Assembly: GCF_000935045.1 (NCBI RefSeq)
Contig: NZ_JYKS01000008.1
Location: 62,001-126,000 of the forward strand
Length of the DNA: 64,000 bases
Direction of reading: 5' to 3'
DNA from: Pseudomonas sp. 10-1B
Lineage (GTDB): Bacteria > Pseudomonadota > Gammaproteobacteria > Pseudomonadales > Pseudomonadaceae
A program made the position numbers and the translations under genes. Below the pieces are notes generated by a model. That model ran no database searches. It saw nothing but the letters and a program-made list of their open reading frames with translations, and was not told the DNA's origin. Below, one piece after another: positions 24,063 to 31,762 of the stretch. The number at the start of each line of letters is the position of its first letter. The stretch's first letter is position 1.

Positions 24063-24075
24063 AATCAGTTAGTTA
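24063..24075. promoter_or_regulatory. IHF-type site between activator site and sigma-54 promoter
   Basis: AATCAGTTAGTTA fits WATCAR-N4-TTR in an A/T-rich stretch, placed between the -24 element and the upstream palindrome. That is where DNA bending would bring an enhancer-bound activator to the polymerase. Confidence 0.6.
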
Positions 24076-24106
24076 TGTGTTTTTTGCGATTATTTGATGT
24101 TTTTTG

Positions 24107-24124
24107 TGGAATGAAAACGCTACA
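24107..24124. promoter_or_regulatory. probable GcsR enhancer site
   Basis: Minus strand TGTAGCG-TTTT-CATTCCA, an imperfect 18-bp palindrome about 100 bp upstream of the start site. It closely resembles the TGTAACG-N4-CGTTCCG motif I recall for GcsR of P. aeruginosa; the match is from memory, not a search. Confidence 0.6.
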
Positions 24125-24137
24125 GCAGGCTGGGTAT

Positions 24138-24164
24138 AAAAAAGGGTTTGAGGATCAAACCCTT
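24138..24164 (-). terminator. Rho-independent terminator behind the OprD-type porin gene
   Basis: Stem aagggtttg (24142-24150) / caaaccctt (24156-24164) with a 5-nt loop; on the minus strand it ends in a run of six T (24143-24138). It would end a leftward transcript from the porin gene before the gcv promoter region. Confidence 0.85.
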
Positions 24165-24182
24165 GTGCAGGCGCGTTCGCAG

Positions 24183-24229
24183 AGCCATGTATTGATTTCG
24201 ATACGGTGTATTTAAATCAATACATGGCT
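24183..24229. repeat. perfect 16-bp inverted repeat at the porin 3' end
   Basis: agccatgtattgattt (24183-24198) and aaatcaatacatggct (24214-24229) are exact reverse complements with a 15-nt spacer. It lies between the porin stop and its terminator, at the junction of core and accessory DNA. It has no T run, so it is not itself a terminator. Confidence 0.9.
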
Positions 24230-24293
24230 GTTTGCCTCTGGTTAGGTAGCCAGCGGTATTGGAATGGAGAGTCCGTCCTGCCTCTGAGGTCGG

Positions 24294-25673
24294 CTAGAAG
24301 ATGTCAAATGGATATTCAGTGATCACCCGCACCTGGTCCTGATCCCCACCGGTGCTGGCGTCTCCACGATGCCAGGCCAGGCGCAGCCGCATTGACAGGT
24401 CTTTGGCAGGACCGCTCTGCACGACATAGCGTGCTTCGGCATCGGTCTCGAATTCCTTGTCGTCATCTCCGTACTTGTTGGCGTAGGCGCCTTGAATGAC
24501 ATGAGTACCGTCGATGTCCTGGCCACGCAGGTGTCGGATCATGAGCGTCAGCCCGGGTATGCCATACCCAGTCATATTGAGGTCGTAGCGAAGCTGCCAG
24601 GACTTTTCCCCAGGCCCATTGAAATCGGAGTACTGCACGGAGTTAGGCAAGAAAATCGAGCCTCCGCTCCGGCCTGTATCGCCAAAGCCCACATAATCGA
24701 ATGGCTGGTCTCCGGCTACTTGCTGATAGGCCAGGGACAGCGTATGTGCCGCAAATTTGTAGGCTGCCTGGATGCCTGCCGCGGTGGTGTCGATCGTGCC
24801 GGCCTTGGCATTGCCGTTGTCCGTGGTGCGGTACAAGTTGAAGTCAAATGTCAAAGCCTGAGCGCTTGACAGAGGCACTATGTAATTTGCATTGATGTAG
24901 TACTGGTTCCAGATGTCCTCGAATCGGCTGCCATAGGCGGCGAGGCTTAGATTGTCGGTCGCCTTGTAACGTGCACCGGCATAATCGACGGCAGGCGTGG
25001 TCACCAGGGCGTAGGTTGCCCAAAGCTCGCCATCCCGGTTGGTGTTGACCTGGTCAGTGCCAGACGTGAAGTGCCCGGCCTCCAATGCGAGGTGGTCGAT
25101 TTCATTGCTCGATAGATGGAAGCCCGTAGCAGTTTGCGGCATCAGCCGGCTGACACTTTGCGCGAACACCGGTGCGCTCGGCGACATCTGGCCATAGCGC
25201 AAGACTGTGTTGGAAATGCGCGCCTTCACCGCCCCTCCGGCGCGTGCATATTCATCGTCCGGATCACCGTCATCGCCGACCGGGAGGTTCCCGGTGCCGG
25301 TGCGACCGCTTCCGGCATCCAGTTTGATGCCCCAGTAAGCGAATGCATCCACGCCCACCCCGATAAAGCCTTGGGTAAAGCCTGACTCATAAGTGGCAAT
25401 GAAGGCCTGGGTCCAATCTTTCTGGTTACTTCGGCCACCGGCTCTGTCGGTATTGAAATAATAGTTTTTGGCGAGGATGGAAAGGCTGCTGTCCTTTATA
25501 AAGCCCGCGGTCTCGGATTGCCCCGCCCAAGCAGGGCCGCTCAGCAAGAATGCTATCGCGGCAGCACTGGAGATTTTTACTGTGGCAGTTTCACTGGCGT
25601 GAACAAGTCCATTCTTTTGCGAGCCAGTTTGGCTGCAAATTGAAGGTTTATCGAGCATTGGCCATACCTGCAT
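24294..25673 (-). CDS. OprD-family outer-membrane porin
   Basis: 459 residues from the first ATG (25673). A GTG seven codons earlier, and an ATG at 25658 with AGG upstream, are alternatives. An unusually long N-terminus precedes the hydrophobic signal segment (ISSAAAIAFLLSGPAWA). The mature part is a beta-barrel of the OprD/Occ family (FIKDSSLSILAKNYYFNTDR at its start; ITEYPFDIF at the end). These porins admit specific small acids, amino acids or aromatics. It is divergent from the amidohydrolase operon across a 332-bp region with the shared 27-bp operator, so it is the likely outer-membrane entry for that pathway. The substrate cannot be read from sequence. Confidence 0.9.
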   Translation of the reverse strand: MQVWPMLDKPSICSQTGSQKNGLVHASETATVKISSAAAIAFLLSGPAWAGQSETAGFIKDSSLSILAKNYYFNTDRAGGRSNQKDWTQAFIATYESGFTQGFIGVGVDAFAYWGIKLDAGSGRTGTGNLPVGDDGDPDDEYARAGGAVKARISNTVLRYGQMSPSAPVFAQSVSRLMPQTATGFHLSSNEIDHLALEAGHFTSGTDQVNTNRDGELWATYALVTTPAVDYAGARYKATDNLSLAAYGSRFEDIWNQYYINANYIVPLSSAQALTFDFNLYRTTDNGNAKAGTIDTTAAGIQAAYKFAAHTLSLAYQQVAGDQPFDYVGFGDTGRSGGSIFLPNSVQYSDFNGPGEKSWQLRYDLNMTGYGIPGLTLMIRHLRGQDIDGTHVIQGAYANKYGDDDKEFETDAEARYVVQSGPAKDLSMRLRLAWHRGDASTGGDQDQVRVITEYPFDIF

Positions 25674-25912
25674 TTTATTGAAGTTATGACGCACGACCTG
25701 AAAGGTCAGGCGGCGTTGGTGGTTGGCAACGGCGAGATACCCTGCATTGGGGTGTCAGAGCCTCGCTTGAATAGTCGAATCAGCGCTGCCCGAGCCTGAA
25801 TCAAGGAATCGACATCCTCTGTCATTTTTTCGCCGAGTGCCGAGGGCGGGGTGCGCAGGCACGAACAGCCGGCCATCTTTCACGTGCAGGGGTTCACAAG
25901 GAGGAAAGCGCG
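25674..25912. other. divergent control region, porin side
   Basis: No gene is seen. A short palindrome gacct-gaa-aggtc (25696-25708) lies just upstream of the porin start. Promoter elements could not be fixed. Confidence 0.5.
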
Positions 25913-25939
25913 ATGTCGAACTTTTGATAGCAGTCGTCG
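25913..25939 (+). promoter_or_regulatory. shared regulon operator, copy 1 (upstream of the amidohydrolase gene)
   Basis: A 27-bp sequence, atgtcgaactt.tga.ag...tcgtcg, that matches 22 of 27 bases of a site upstream of the importer operon (29254-29280). The two TCG-containing half-sites lie about two helix turns apart, the layout used by AraC-type activators of the GlxA/ArgR group. The gene for such a regulator lies between the two sites. Confidence 0.7.
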
Positions 25940-26005
25940 GGTTGGCGAGAGGTGTCAGGCAGGGTTTGCCCATATCGTGTCTGCACGCCAACGGGAAACC
26001 TGCCC

Positions 26006-26932
26006 ATGAACAATAACAACGCATTGATAGACAGCCATGTGCACTTCTTCACAGAAGAAGATCTCACTGTTCTCGGGAGTGATCTTCCTTACGCACTGCC
26101 TGATGCTAATCCGCTGGTTGATTATCTCGCCATGCTGGAGTCCAGCGGGCTGAAACCTGTACTTCTGAATAATGTTCATTTGAGCATTCTTCCAGACTCC
26201 GCGAATGTGTTTTCGTCATTTGATGAACTCGCTCAGTTGCAAATCGCGCACCCCGGCAAGTATGACCATATCCGTCTGGTGGGTACGATCAAGGCCGACC
26301 CTGATTACGCCAATGAACATCGGCTTGGTCATCCACAGGTCATTGGGGTTCGCATCGTTCTGCATGATGCGCCGCCGCAGAGTGTGGCGCCGGCTGCCTA
26401 CTGCACTCCGCCTTGGACGGCCCTCTACGAACGCCTGGCCGCGCACCAGCATGTGCATGTCTACGCCCGTTCAGCCGAGACCAACCTGCGCGTACTCCGC
26501 CAGATTCCGCCACAGGTCCGCGTCGTCATCGACCATCTGGGCACCTGCCATGTGGAAAAAGGTGCACAAGACGCCGCCTTCCTGGCGCTTCTCGAGGCTG
26601 CGCGCGAGCGCGGCAACGTCTGGTTCAAGGGGCCGGGATACCGCACATCCGCTGACATTGCCCAAGTGGCGCCATTCGTGACGCGCATCCTCGATGCTCT
26701 GGGGGCAGACAAACTGTTGCTGCAGGCCAGCGATGCCCCGCATGTGGGCGCTGACCAGCAGGGTAATGCTTACAGCGATCTTTTCGACCCGGTAGGCGCG
26801 TTCGATTTCGTCCGCCGACTGGCACATGCCGCCTCCGAATACTGCACCGCTACCGCTGATGATCTGCTTCACGGCGCGGCTTCCATTGTTTTCCCAACCA
26901 ATAAGCCATCAGGCCACCAGGTGAAAAAATGA
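26006..26932 (+). CDS. amidohydrolase-family (TIM-barrel) hydrolase
   Basis: 308 residues from the ATG at 26006 (MNNNNALIDSHVHFF). The HxH metal motif (His11, His13) opens an amidohydrolase-2 type barrel; IDHLGTCH and the late metal-ligand Asp in QASDAPHVGA complete the site. This branch includes lactonases such as 2-pyrone-4,6-dicarboxylate hydrolase, and decarboxylases. It is cytoplasmic, with no signal peptide. The next gene overlaps by 4 bp (ATGA), so the two products probably act together. The first five codons form a perfect A/N-type Crc/Hfq motif. The substrate is unknown; a lactone or cyclic amide is a reasonable guess only. Confidence 0.85.
   Translation: MNNNNALIDSHVHFFTEEDLTVLGSDLPYALPDANPLVDYLAMLESSGLKPVLLNNVHLSILPDSANVFSSFDELAQLQIAHPGKYDHIRLVGTIKADPDYANEHRLGHPQVIGVRIVLHDAPPQSVAPAAYCTPPWTALYERLAAHQHVHVYARSAETNLRVLRQIPPQVRVVIDHLGTCHVEKGAQDAAFLALLEAARERGNVWFKGPGYRTSADIAQVAPFVTRILDALGADKLLLQASDAPHVGADQQGNAYSDLFDPVGAFDFVRRLAHAASEYCTATADDLLHGAASIVFPTNKPSGHQVKK
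26009..26019 (+). promoter_or_regulatory. Crc/Hfq catabolite-repression motif at the start codon
   Basis: aacaataacaa directly behind the ATG is a perfect AAN-AAN-AAN-AA run. In pseudomonads Hfq with Crc binds such sequences at translation starts and blocks ribosome entry when preferred carbon sources are present. Confidence 0.65.
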
Positions 26933-27894
26933 GCTCTATCTGCACTCGCGAAATCAAGTTCGACGTTAATTTTGGCGGCGAAAAGCTCAGCCTCAACGGT
27001 ACGGTTTTCGAGCCGGCGAACCCTGACTCCAATCTGCCGCCCGTGGTATTCAACTCCGGCTTCACCGGGGGGGTGTCCATGTACGGTCAGCTGTTTGGCC
27101 GTGCCCTGGCCGCTCGCGGCTACCGTGTGATGACCTACGATGTGGCAGGCTTCTTCAACAACAAAGCGGTACGTAATACCGCGCAGGTCGACGGCAAAAT
27201 CGTGACTAATGTCAGCCTCGAAGATCAGAAAGACGAAGTGCTTGGCGCGGTCGCCTGGGTGCGCAATGAGTTTGGTCAGATGCCGGTAGTCGCGTCGTGG
27301 GCGATGGGTTCGGTGGCAAGCCTGGCAGCGATCGCCGAACTGGCACGTGGCAACGGTGAGCAAGTGAAATTCTGGGTACCGATGAGTTACACCAGCATCC
27401 GTACCTTGCAAGCCCTGCGTGCCGACGCCAAGTCTGCTGACGCGGGCATCAAGGCACTGAGCCCGGACGCTGCGATTGCGCCGTTCGACACCGGTACCGA
27501 GGCTACGCGCCTTGGTTACTACCCGCTGGATCCAGCCACCCAACAATACGTAGACGAGCAATTGGGTGCCTATACCGAAGCGGGCGGGGCCGATCGCTGG
27601 CCGGGTTGCGCCTGGGTAAGCGCCAAATCCTACACCTCGTACGTTGCCTTCGATCCTGAGCAGTCCATTGAAGGCGCAAGTGGCTTCCCGCCTGCACTGA
27701 TCATCCACGGTGCGAAAAACTCGCTGCACATGCCAGCAGAGTCCGAGCGTCTGTACAAACGTTACCCAGGCGATGCCGGTGATGGTGTGTTGGTGATTTC
27801 CGATATGCAACACGGTCAGCAGAACGAGGCAAGCCACCCCGTGTTCCAGGCCATCATCCAGAACATCGATGAAGCTGTCCGCCAGCATCTGTAA
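26929..27894 (+). CDS. alpha/beta-hydrolase-fold protein with degenerate catalytic triad
   Basis: 321 residues. The fold is clear: PPVVFNSGFTGGVSMYGQLFGRALAARGYRVMTYD resembles the oxyanion/strand region of YcjY/DLH-type hydrolases. At the nucleophile elbow, where GHSMGG is expected, it reads SWAMGS, so Ala125 (codon 27301-27303, GCG) replaces the catalytic Ser. The acid position, normally HGxxD, reads HGAKN (Asn264). A late His (HG at 295 or His303) remains. It is therefore probably not a classical serine hydrolase; it may be a lyase, a binding protein or a pseudo-enzyme partner of the amidohydrolase, with which it overlaps by 4 bp. Confidence 0.85.
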   Translation: MSSICTREIKFDVNFGGEKLSLNGTVFEPANPDSNLPPVVFNSGFTGGVSMYGQLFGRALAARGYRVMTYDVAGFFNNKAVRNTAQVDGKIVTNVSLEDQKDEVLGAVAWVRNEFGQMPVVASWAMGSVASLAAIAELARGNGEQVKFWVPMSYTSIRTLQALRADAKSADAGIKALSPDAAIAPFDTGTEATRLGYYPLDPATQQYVDEQLGAYTEAGGADRWPGCAWVSAKSYTSYVAFDPEQSIEGASGFPPALIIHGAKNSLHMPAESERLYKRYPGDAGDGVLVISDMQHGQQNEASHPVFQAIIQNIDEAVRQHL

Positions 27895-27904
27895 GCCTGC
27901 CCCC

Positions 27905-27933
27905 TGGCGAGGGCCTGCTCGGGGTCCTCGCCA
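27905..27933 (+). terminator. hairpin behind the amidohydrolase operon, possible terminator
   Basis: Perfect 8-bp arms tggcgagg / cctcgcca with a 13-nt loop, 10 bp behind the stop codon. There is no T run, so termination is uncertain. Confidence 0.4.
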
Positions 27934-28040
27934 CTCCCTCATTCACCTGCTTCACTACGCCAAACTCAAGCCACTCCAGTATCCTGACGACATGCCGGGT
28001 CCGGCCGTGGTCCTGATGCCTATCTGCCTGGAGTACCGTA

Positions 28041-29024
28041 ATGGTTCAAATCGCCAAACCCACCGAAGAGTGCAAACGGATCGGCCTGCTGATCCTTCCG
28101 CAGTTTTCGATGATGGCGTTGGCGGGTGCGAGTGAACCTCTGCGAGCCGCCAATCGGCTGGCTGGCAAATCGCTTTATCAGTGGCAGCTACTCTCCGAAA
28201 CAGGCGGGACAGTCAGCTCCAGCAGTGGTTTCGAGATCAACACCTATGCGCTGGATGAGGTCGATACGCTGGACCGGGTGTTCGTGCTCGCCAGTCTCGA
28301 CATCGAACACCTGCGGCCACCGAAAATGCTCCGTTTTCTGCAGCGTGCCGCCGCCCAGGGCAAGACGGTGGGCGCCTTTAGCACGGGGACCTTCATTCTC
28401 GCTCGGGCCGGGCTGCTGGAGGGCCGAAAATGCACACTGCATTGGGAGTCCATCCACGAATTTGCCGAGGAATTCCCTGGCATCGAGGTAACCCGCGAAT
28501 TGTATGTGAACCATGACAATCGCTGGACATGCGCTGGAGGGACTGCTGCGATTGACCTGATGCTGGCACAAATCTCTGTGGATTACGGGGGAAAGCTGGC
28601 TGCAGCTGTTGCCGAGCAGTTTTTGCATGCCCGCATACGGGGGCCAGAGGAACATCAGCGCATGTCGATTCAGTGGCGTTTCGGCGTCCATGATCGGCGT
28701 ATCACCGCTGCCATTGGCCACATGGAAGACAATTTCGAGCATGTCATCAGCATCGAAGCAGTCGCTGAGCGGTGTAATGTTTCCCAGCGGCAGCTCGAAC
28801 GTCTTTGGCATCAGCATTTCGGTATGACGCCGCAGCGCTTCTATCTGGAACTTCGGCTGTCCGAAGCCCGCCGGTTGTTGCGTGAAAGCAGCAAGTCGAT
28901 TGCCTCGGTCGCCTACTCATGCGGCTTTGTTTCCGCTTCGCACCTGGGCAGCGCCTATCGTAAAGCGTGGGGTTGCAGCCCTGGCGAAGAGCGTCGAAAG
29001 TTTGATAGTGATACAACGATCTGA
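28041..29024 (+). CDS. GlxA-family (AraC-type) transcriptional regulator
   Basis: 327 residues from the ATG at 28041, with GGAG 7 bp upstream. The N-terminal ~190 residues form a DJ-1/PfpI-like amidotransferase fold (RIGLLILPQFSMMALAGASEPLRAANRL; GAFSTGTFILARAGLLEG) without a usable catalytic Cys. The C-terminal ~100 residues carry two helix-turn-helix units (ISIEAVAERCNVSQRQLERLW; SIASVAYSCGFVSASHLGSAYR). This is the architecture of GbdR, CdhR and ArgR, which sense betaine, dehydrocarnitine or arginine. It lies between the amidohydrolase operon and an OpuC-like importer, both preceded by the same 27-bp motif, so it is the likely activator of both. Confidence 0.92.
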   Translation: MVQIAKPTEECKRIGLLILPQFSMMALAGASEPLRAANRLAGKSLYQWQLLSETGGTVSSSSGFEINTYALDEVDTLDRVFVLASLDIEHLRPPKMLRFLQRAAAQGKTVGAFSTGTFILARAGLLEGRKCTLHWESIHEFAEEFPGIEVTRELYVNHDNRWTCAGGTAAIDLMLAQISVDYGGKLAAAVAEQFLHARIRGPEEHQRMSIQWRFGVHDRRITAAIGHMEDNFEHVISIEAVAERCNVSQRQLERLWHQHFGMTPQRFYLELRLSEARRLLRESSKSIASVAYSCGFVSASHLGSAYRKAWGCSPGEERRKFDSDTTI

Positions 29025-29253
29025 CCAGGCGCTTGCGCTTTAATCATAAAAGCTTGTCCTGATATTCCGGAAAACTCACGCAGCGTCCTGGGTCAAGCCC
29101 CGCCTATGTGCCACAAGCCCAGTAGGGACGCTGGTTCTGGTGCTCAGTGGTGGCGAAGCTATGCGCCTGTCTACCGTCCTTGATATGAGGCCGGGAAGGT
29201 ATGACCCACCCGGCGTTGCCGCAGCTACCCATGCTTCTCCATAGAGCAGCGAA
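29025..29253. other. intergenic region behind the regulator gene
   Basis: No gene, terminator or clear promoter is seen here. Together with the operator and leader that follow, it makes the 367-bp gap before the importer operon. Confidence 0.5.
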
Positions 29254-29280
29254 ATGTCGAACTTATGACAGAGATCGTCG
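29254..29280 (+). promoter_or_regulatory. shared regulon operator, copy 2 (upstream of the importer operon)
   Basis: The 27-bp atgtcgaactt.tga.ag...tcgtcg element, 22 of 27 bases identical to 25913-25939. Here the half-sites form a direct repeat, tgtcgaactt and cgtcgaacctt, starting about 22 bp apart. It is ~110 bp upstream of the first permease ATG. Confidence 0.7.
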
Positions 29281-29384
29281 AACCTTGATCTCAGGATCAC
29301 GGCCTGTGGGCGTTACTGTTTTCTGCAATACCGGCATCCACTCCCAGATGAACCGGCGAATAACAATCCTGCGGAGAAAGGCAC

Positions 29385-29392
29385 AAGAACAA
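29385..29392 (+). promoter_or_regulatory. Crc/Hfq motif overlapping the importer start codon
   Basis: aagaacaa (AANAANAA) runs into the ATG of the first permease gene, just behind the gcggagaaagg ribosome site, so binding there would block initiation. Confidence 0.55.
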
Positions 29393-30075
29393 TGGAAACG
29401 TTAAGTTTCATTACATCAAATCTGGAGTTGATTGCTCACCTGCTTGGGCAGCACCTCTACATCGTCTTCATGGCCGTTGGCCTTGCCATCCTGACAGGCG
29501 TACCACTAGGGATCTTCGTCTCCCAGCATCCTCGCTCCGGTCGCTGGATCCTGACCTTTGCCGCGATGCTGATGACCATTCCCTCCGCCGCGCTGTTCGG
29601 CCTGATGATCCCGGTGCTGTCGATATGGGGGCAGGGCATCGGTATGGTCCCTGCGATCATCGCGCTGTTCCTCTACTCGCAACTGCCGATCATCCGTAAC
29701 ACACATACCGCTATTTCCAATGTCGAACCATCCCTGCGTGAGGCTGCGCGGGGGATGGGCATGTCGTCGTGGCAGCGGTTGTGGAAGGTCGAATTGCCGC
29801 TGGCCACGCCATTGATCATGGCAGGCGTACGGGTAGCCACGGTGATCAACATTGGCATCGCGGCGATTGCGGCCTACATCGGCGCTGGAGGGCTGGGAAG
29901 CCTGATCGTACGGGGCATTGCCCAGTCCGACACTCGCCAGCTTATCGCGGGGGCGATCCTGATCAGCGTCATCGCCGTCGCTGCCGACTACGCGCTGTCC
30001 CTTCTCCAGCGTGCGCTGACCCCCAAGGGTGTCATCAAGCTCAACAACCTCCGCCTGAAGGAAACGACATTGTGA
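29392..30075 (+). CDS. OpuC/ProW-type ABC transporter permease (first)
   Basis: 227 residues with about six membrane helices. The binding-protein-dependent permease signature EAARGMGMSSWQRLWKVELPLATPLIMAGVR (~123-153) and INIGIAAIAAYIGAGGLGSLI match the quaternary-amine (glycine betaine/choline/carnitine) permease family. It is the first gene of a four-gene importer operon: permease, ATPase, permease, binding protein. The ATPase GTG start overlaps its stop by 4 bp. It follows the regulon operator and a Crc-type motif. Confidence 0.92.
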   Translation: METLSFITSNLELIAHLLGQHLYIVFMAVGLAILTGVPLGIFVSQHPRSGRWILTFAAMLMTIPSAALFGLMIPVLSIWGQGIGMVPAIIALFLYSQLPIIRNTHTAISNVEPSLREAARGMGMSSWQRLWKVELPLATPLIMAGVRVATVINIGIAAIAAYIGAGGLGSLIVRGIAQSDTRQLIAGAILISVIAVAADYALSLLQRALTPKGVIKLNNLRLKETTL

Positions 30076-31070
30076 TCCAGATCGATAATTTGAATAAGAA
30101 GTTCGGGAATATCACGGCAGTAGAAGATGTCTCCTTCACCGTTCCGGAAGGCCAGATCTGCGTGCTGCTTGGCCCATCCGGCTGTGGCAAGACCACGACA
30201 CTGAAAATGATCAACCGCTTGATTCCGCCGACTTCCGGCAAAGTGTTGATTGGTGGCCGGGACACCGCTGAGTTGGACACAGTAACGTTGCGCCGCTCGA
30301 TCGGCTACGTGATCCAGCAGGTAGGTCTGTTTCCCAACATGACGGTCGAGGACAACATCTGCGTCGTACCTGACCTGCTCGGGTGGGACAAGACCAAGAG
30401 CCGGAAGCGTGCTGCCGAGCTTTTGGAGGTCGTCGCTCTGGAGCCTTCCAAGTTCGCCAAGCGTTTCCCCTGCGAGCTTTCCGGTGGGCAACAACAGCGC
30501 ATCGGTGTGGCTCGCGCACTGGCTGCAGATCCGCCCGTGATGCTGATGGACGAGCCTTTCGGCGCGATTGACCCGATCAACCGCGACACGATCCAGGACG
30601 AGTTCATGCGCATTCAGCGCCAAGTGGGCAAGACGGTACTGTTCGTCAGCCATGACATCGACGAAGCGGTAAAAATGGCTGACTGTGTCGCCCTTTTCAA
30701 CGCCGGAAGGGTAGAGCAGTTCGGTACTCCTGACGACCTGCTCGCCCGGCCTGTCAGCGATTTCGTCGCCAACTTCATGGGTGGCGACCGGATCATGAAA
30801 CGGCTGCGCCTGTTGCAAGCGTCGGATATCGCAACCCAGACGCCGCCTCAAGAACACATCCAGGTCGTCGGCGATTCCGTAGGGACATCTTCCTATACCC
30901 CAATCACCGTTCTACCAAGCGATGATCTGCGCCAGGTGCTGTGCCAACTGCTCGGCCAAGGTCGCGAGTGGGCTGTATGCAAGGATCGCCAAGGTCAGTT
31001 CCTGGGCTTCATCCATCAGCGCGACATTCTTGCGCGCCTGGTTGACAACACGACGGCGGTGACTCGATGA
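30072..31070 (+). CDS. quaternary-amine ABC transporter ATP-binding protein
   Basis: 332 residues from a GTG at 30072 inside the upstream stop region. Walker A (GPSGCGKTT), the signature LSGGQQQR, Walker B (VMLMDEPFGAID) and the switch His (FVSHDIDEA) are complete. The C-terminal ~100 residues hold a CBS-like regulatory segment (ITVLPSDDLRQVLCQLL...FIHQRDILARL), as in the OpuCA/ProV group, where it senses ionic strength; whether it does so here is unknown. The frame is open far upstream, inside the permease gene, without meaning. Confidence 0.93.
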   Translation: MIQIDNLNKKFGNITAVEDVSFTVPEGQICVLLGPSGCGKTTTLKMINRLIPPTSGKVLIGGRDTAELDTVTLRRSIGYVIQQVGLFPNMTVEDNICVVPDLLGWDKTKSRKRAAELLEVVALEPSKFAKRFPCELSGGQQQRIGVARALAADPPVMLMDEPFGAIDPINRDTIQDEFMRIQRQVGKTVLFVSHDIDEAVKMADCVALFNAGRVEQFGTPDDLLARPVSDFVANFMGGDRIMKRLRLLQASDIATQTPPQEHIQVVGDSVGTSSYTPITVLPSDDLRQVLCQLLGQGREWAVCKDRQGQFLGFIHQRDILARLVDNTTAVTR

Positions 31071-31729
31071 ACAGCCTCGACAAAATGATGGAATGGCTTC
31101 AGGCCTACTGGGGCGAGATCATTTATCTGTCCGTTCAGCATCTTCACATCGTGGCAGTGAGTAGCGTTCTGGCGATCATCATCGCTGTACCGGTAGGCAT
31201 ATGGATGAGCCGGCCTCATAACCAGCGTCACGCACTAGCCGCCATGCAGGTGCTCAACATTGGCCAGGCGGTTCCCAAGCTGGCGTTGCTGGCGCTGGCG
31301 ATGACATGGGTAGGTGTCGGCGCGCCTGCGGCGATTTTTGCACTTTGGGTCGCTACGATCCTGCCGATCACGGTAAACACCTATGAAGGCCTTCGCGCTG
31401 TTCCGCGGCATTTGCTGGAAGCAGCAGAAGCCGTGGGTATGACGCCGAGGCAGATTCTTTTCAAGGTCGAAATCCCGAACGCCATGGTCGTGATCTTCGC
31501 CGGCCTGCGCACGGCTCTGGCAATCAACGTCGGTACCGCGCCCCTTGCCTTCCTTGTAGGTGGCGGTGGCTTGGGTGAGTTGATCTTCACCGGTATCGAT
31601 CTCAATGACTACGGGATGATGCTGGCAGGCGCCATCGCAACCGCTGGCCTGGCCATGCTGGTCGATATGCTCTGCGGGCTGGTGCAGCACGTCTCGGTTT
31701 CCCGTGGCCTGCGTCTGGCGGCACGTTAG
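31067..31729 (+). CDS. OpuC/ProW-type ABC transporter permease (second)
   Basis: 220 residues; its ATG overlaps the ATPase stop by 4 bp. Five to six membrane helices are seen, with the coupling motif EAAEAVGMTPRQILFKVEIPNAMVVIFAGLR and INVGTAPLAFLVGGGGLGELI. It forms a heterodimer with the first permease, as OpuCB/OpuCD do. In this group the membrane part is often encoded by two unlike permease genes on either side of the ATPase, exactly as here. Confidence 0.92.
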   Translation: MNSLDKMMEWLQAYWGEIIYLSVQHLHIVAVSSVLAIIIAVPVGIWMSRPHNQRHALAAMQVLNIGQAVPKLALLALAMTWVGVGAPAAIFALWVATILPITVNTYEGLRAVPRHLLEAAEAVGMTPRQILFKVEIPNAMVVIFAGLRTALAINVGTAPLAFLVGGGGLGELIFTGIDLNDYGMMLAGAIATAGLAMLVDMLCGLVQHVSVSRGLRLAAR

Positions 31730-31762
31730 GCCATGACCCACAACGACAAGAACAGGTGTTCC

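Noticed and set aside
23962..24293. tRNA or attachment site at the accessory-block border
   Set aside because: No cloverleaf, no integrase gene and no matching direct repeat at the 41.5-kb end were seen.
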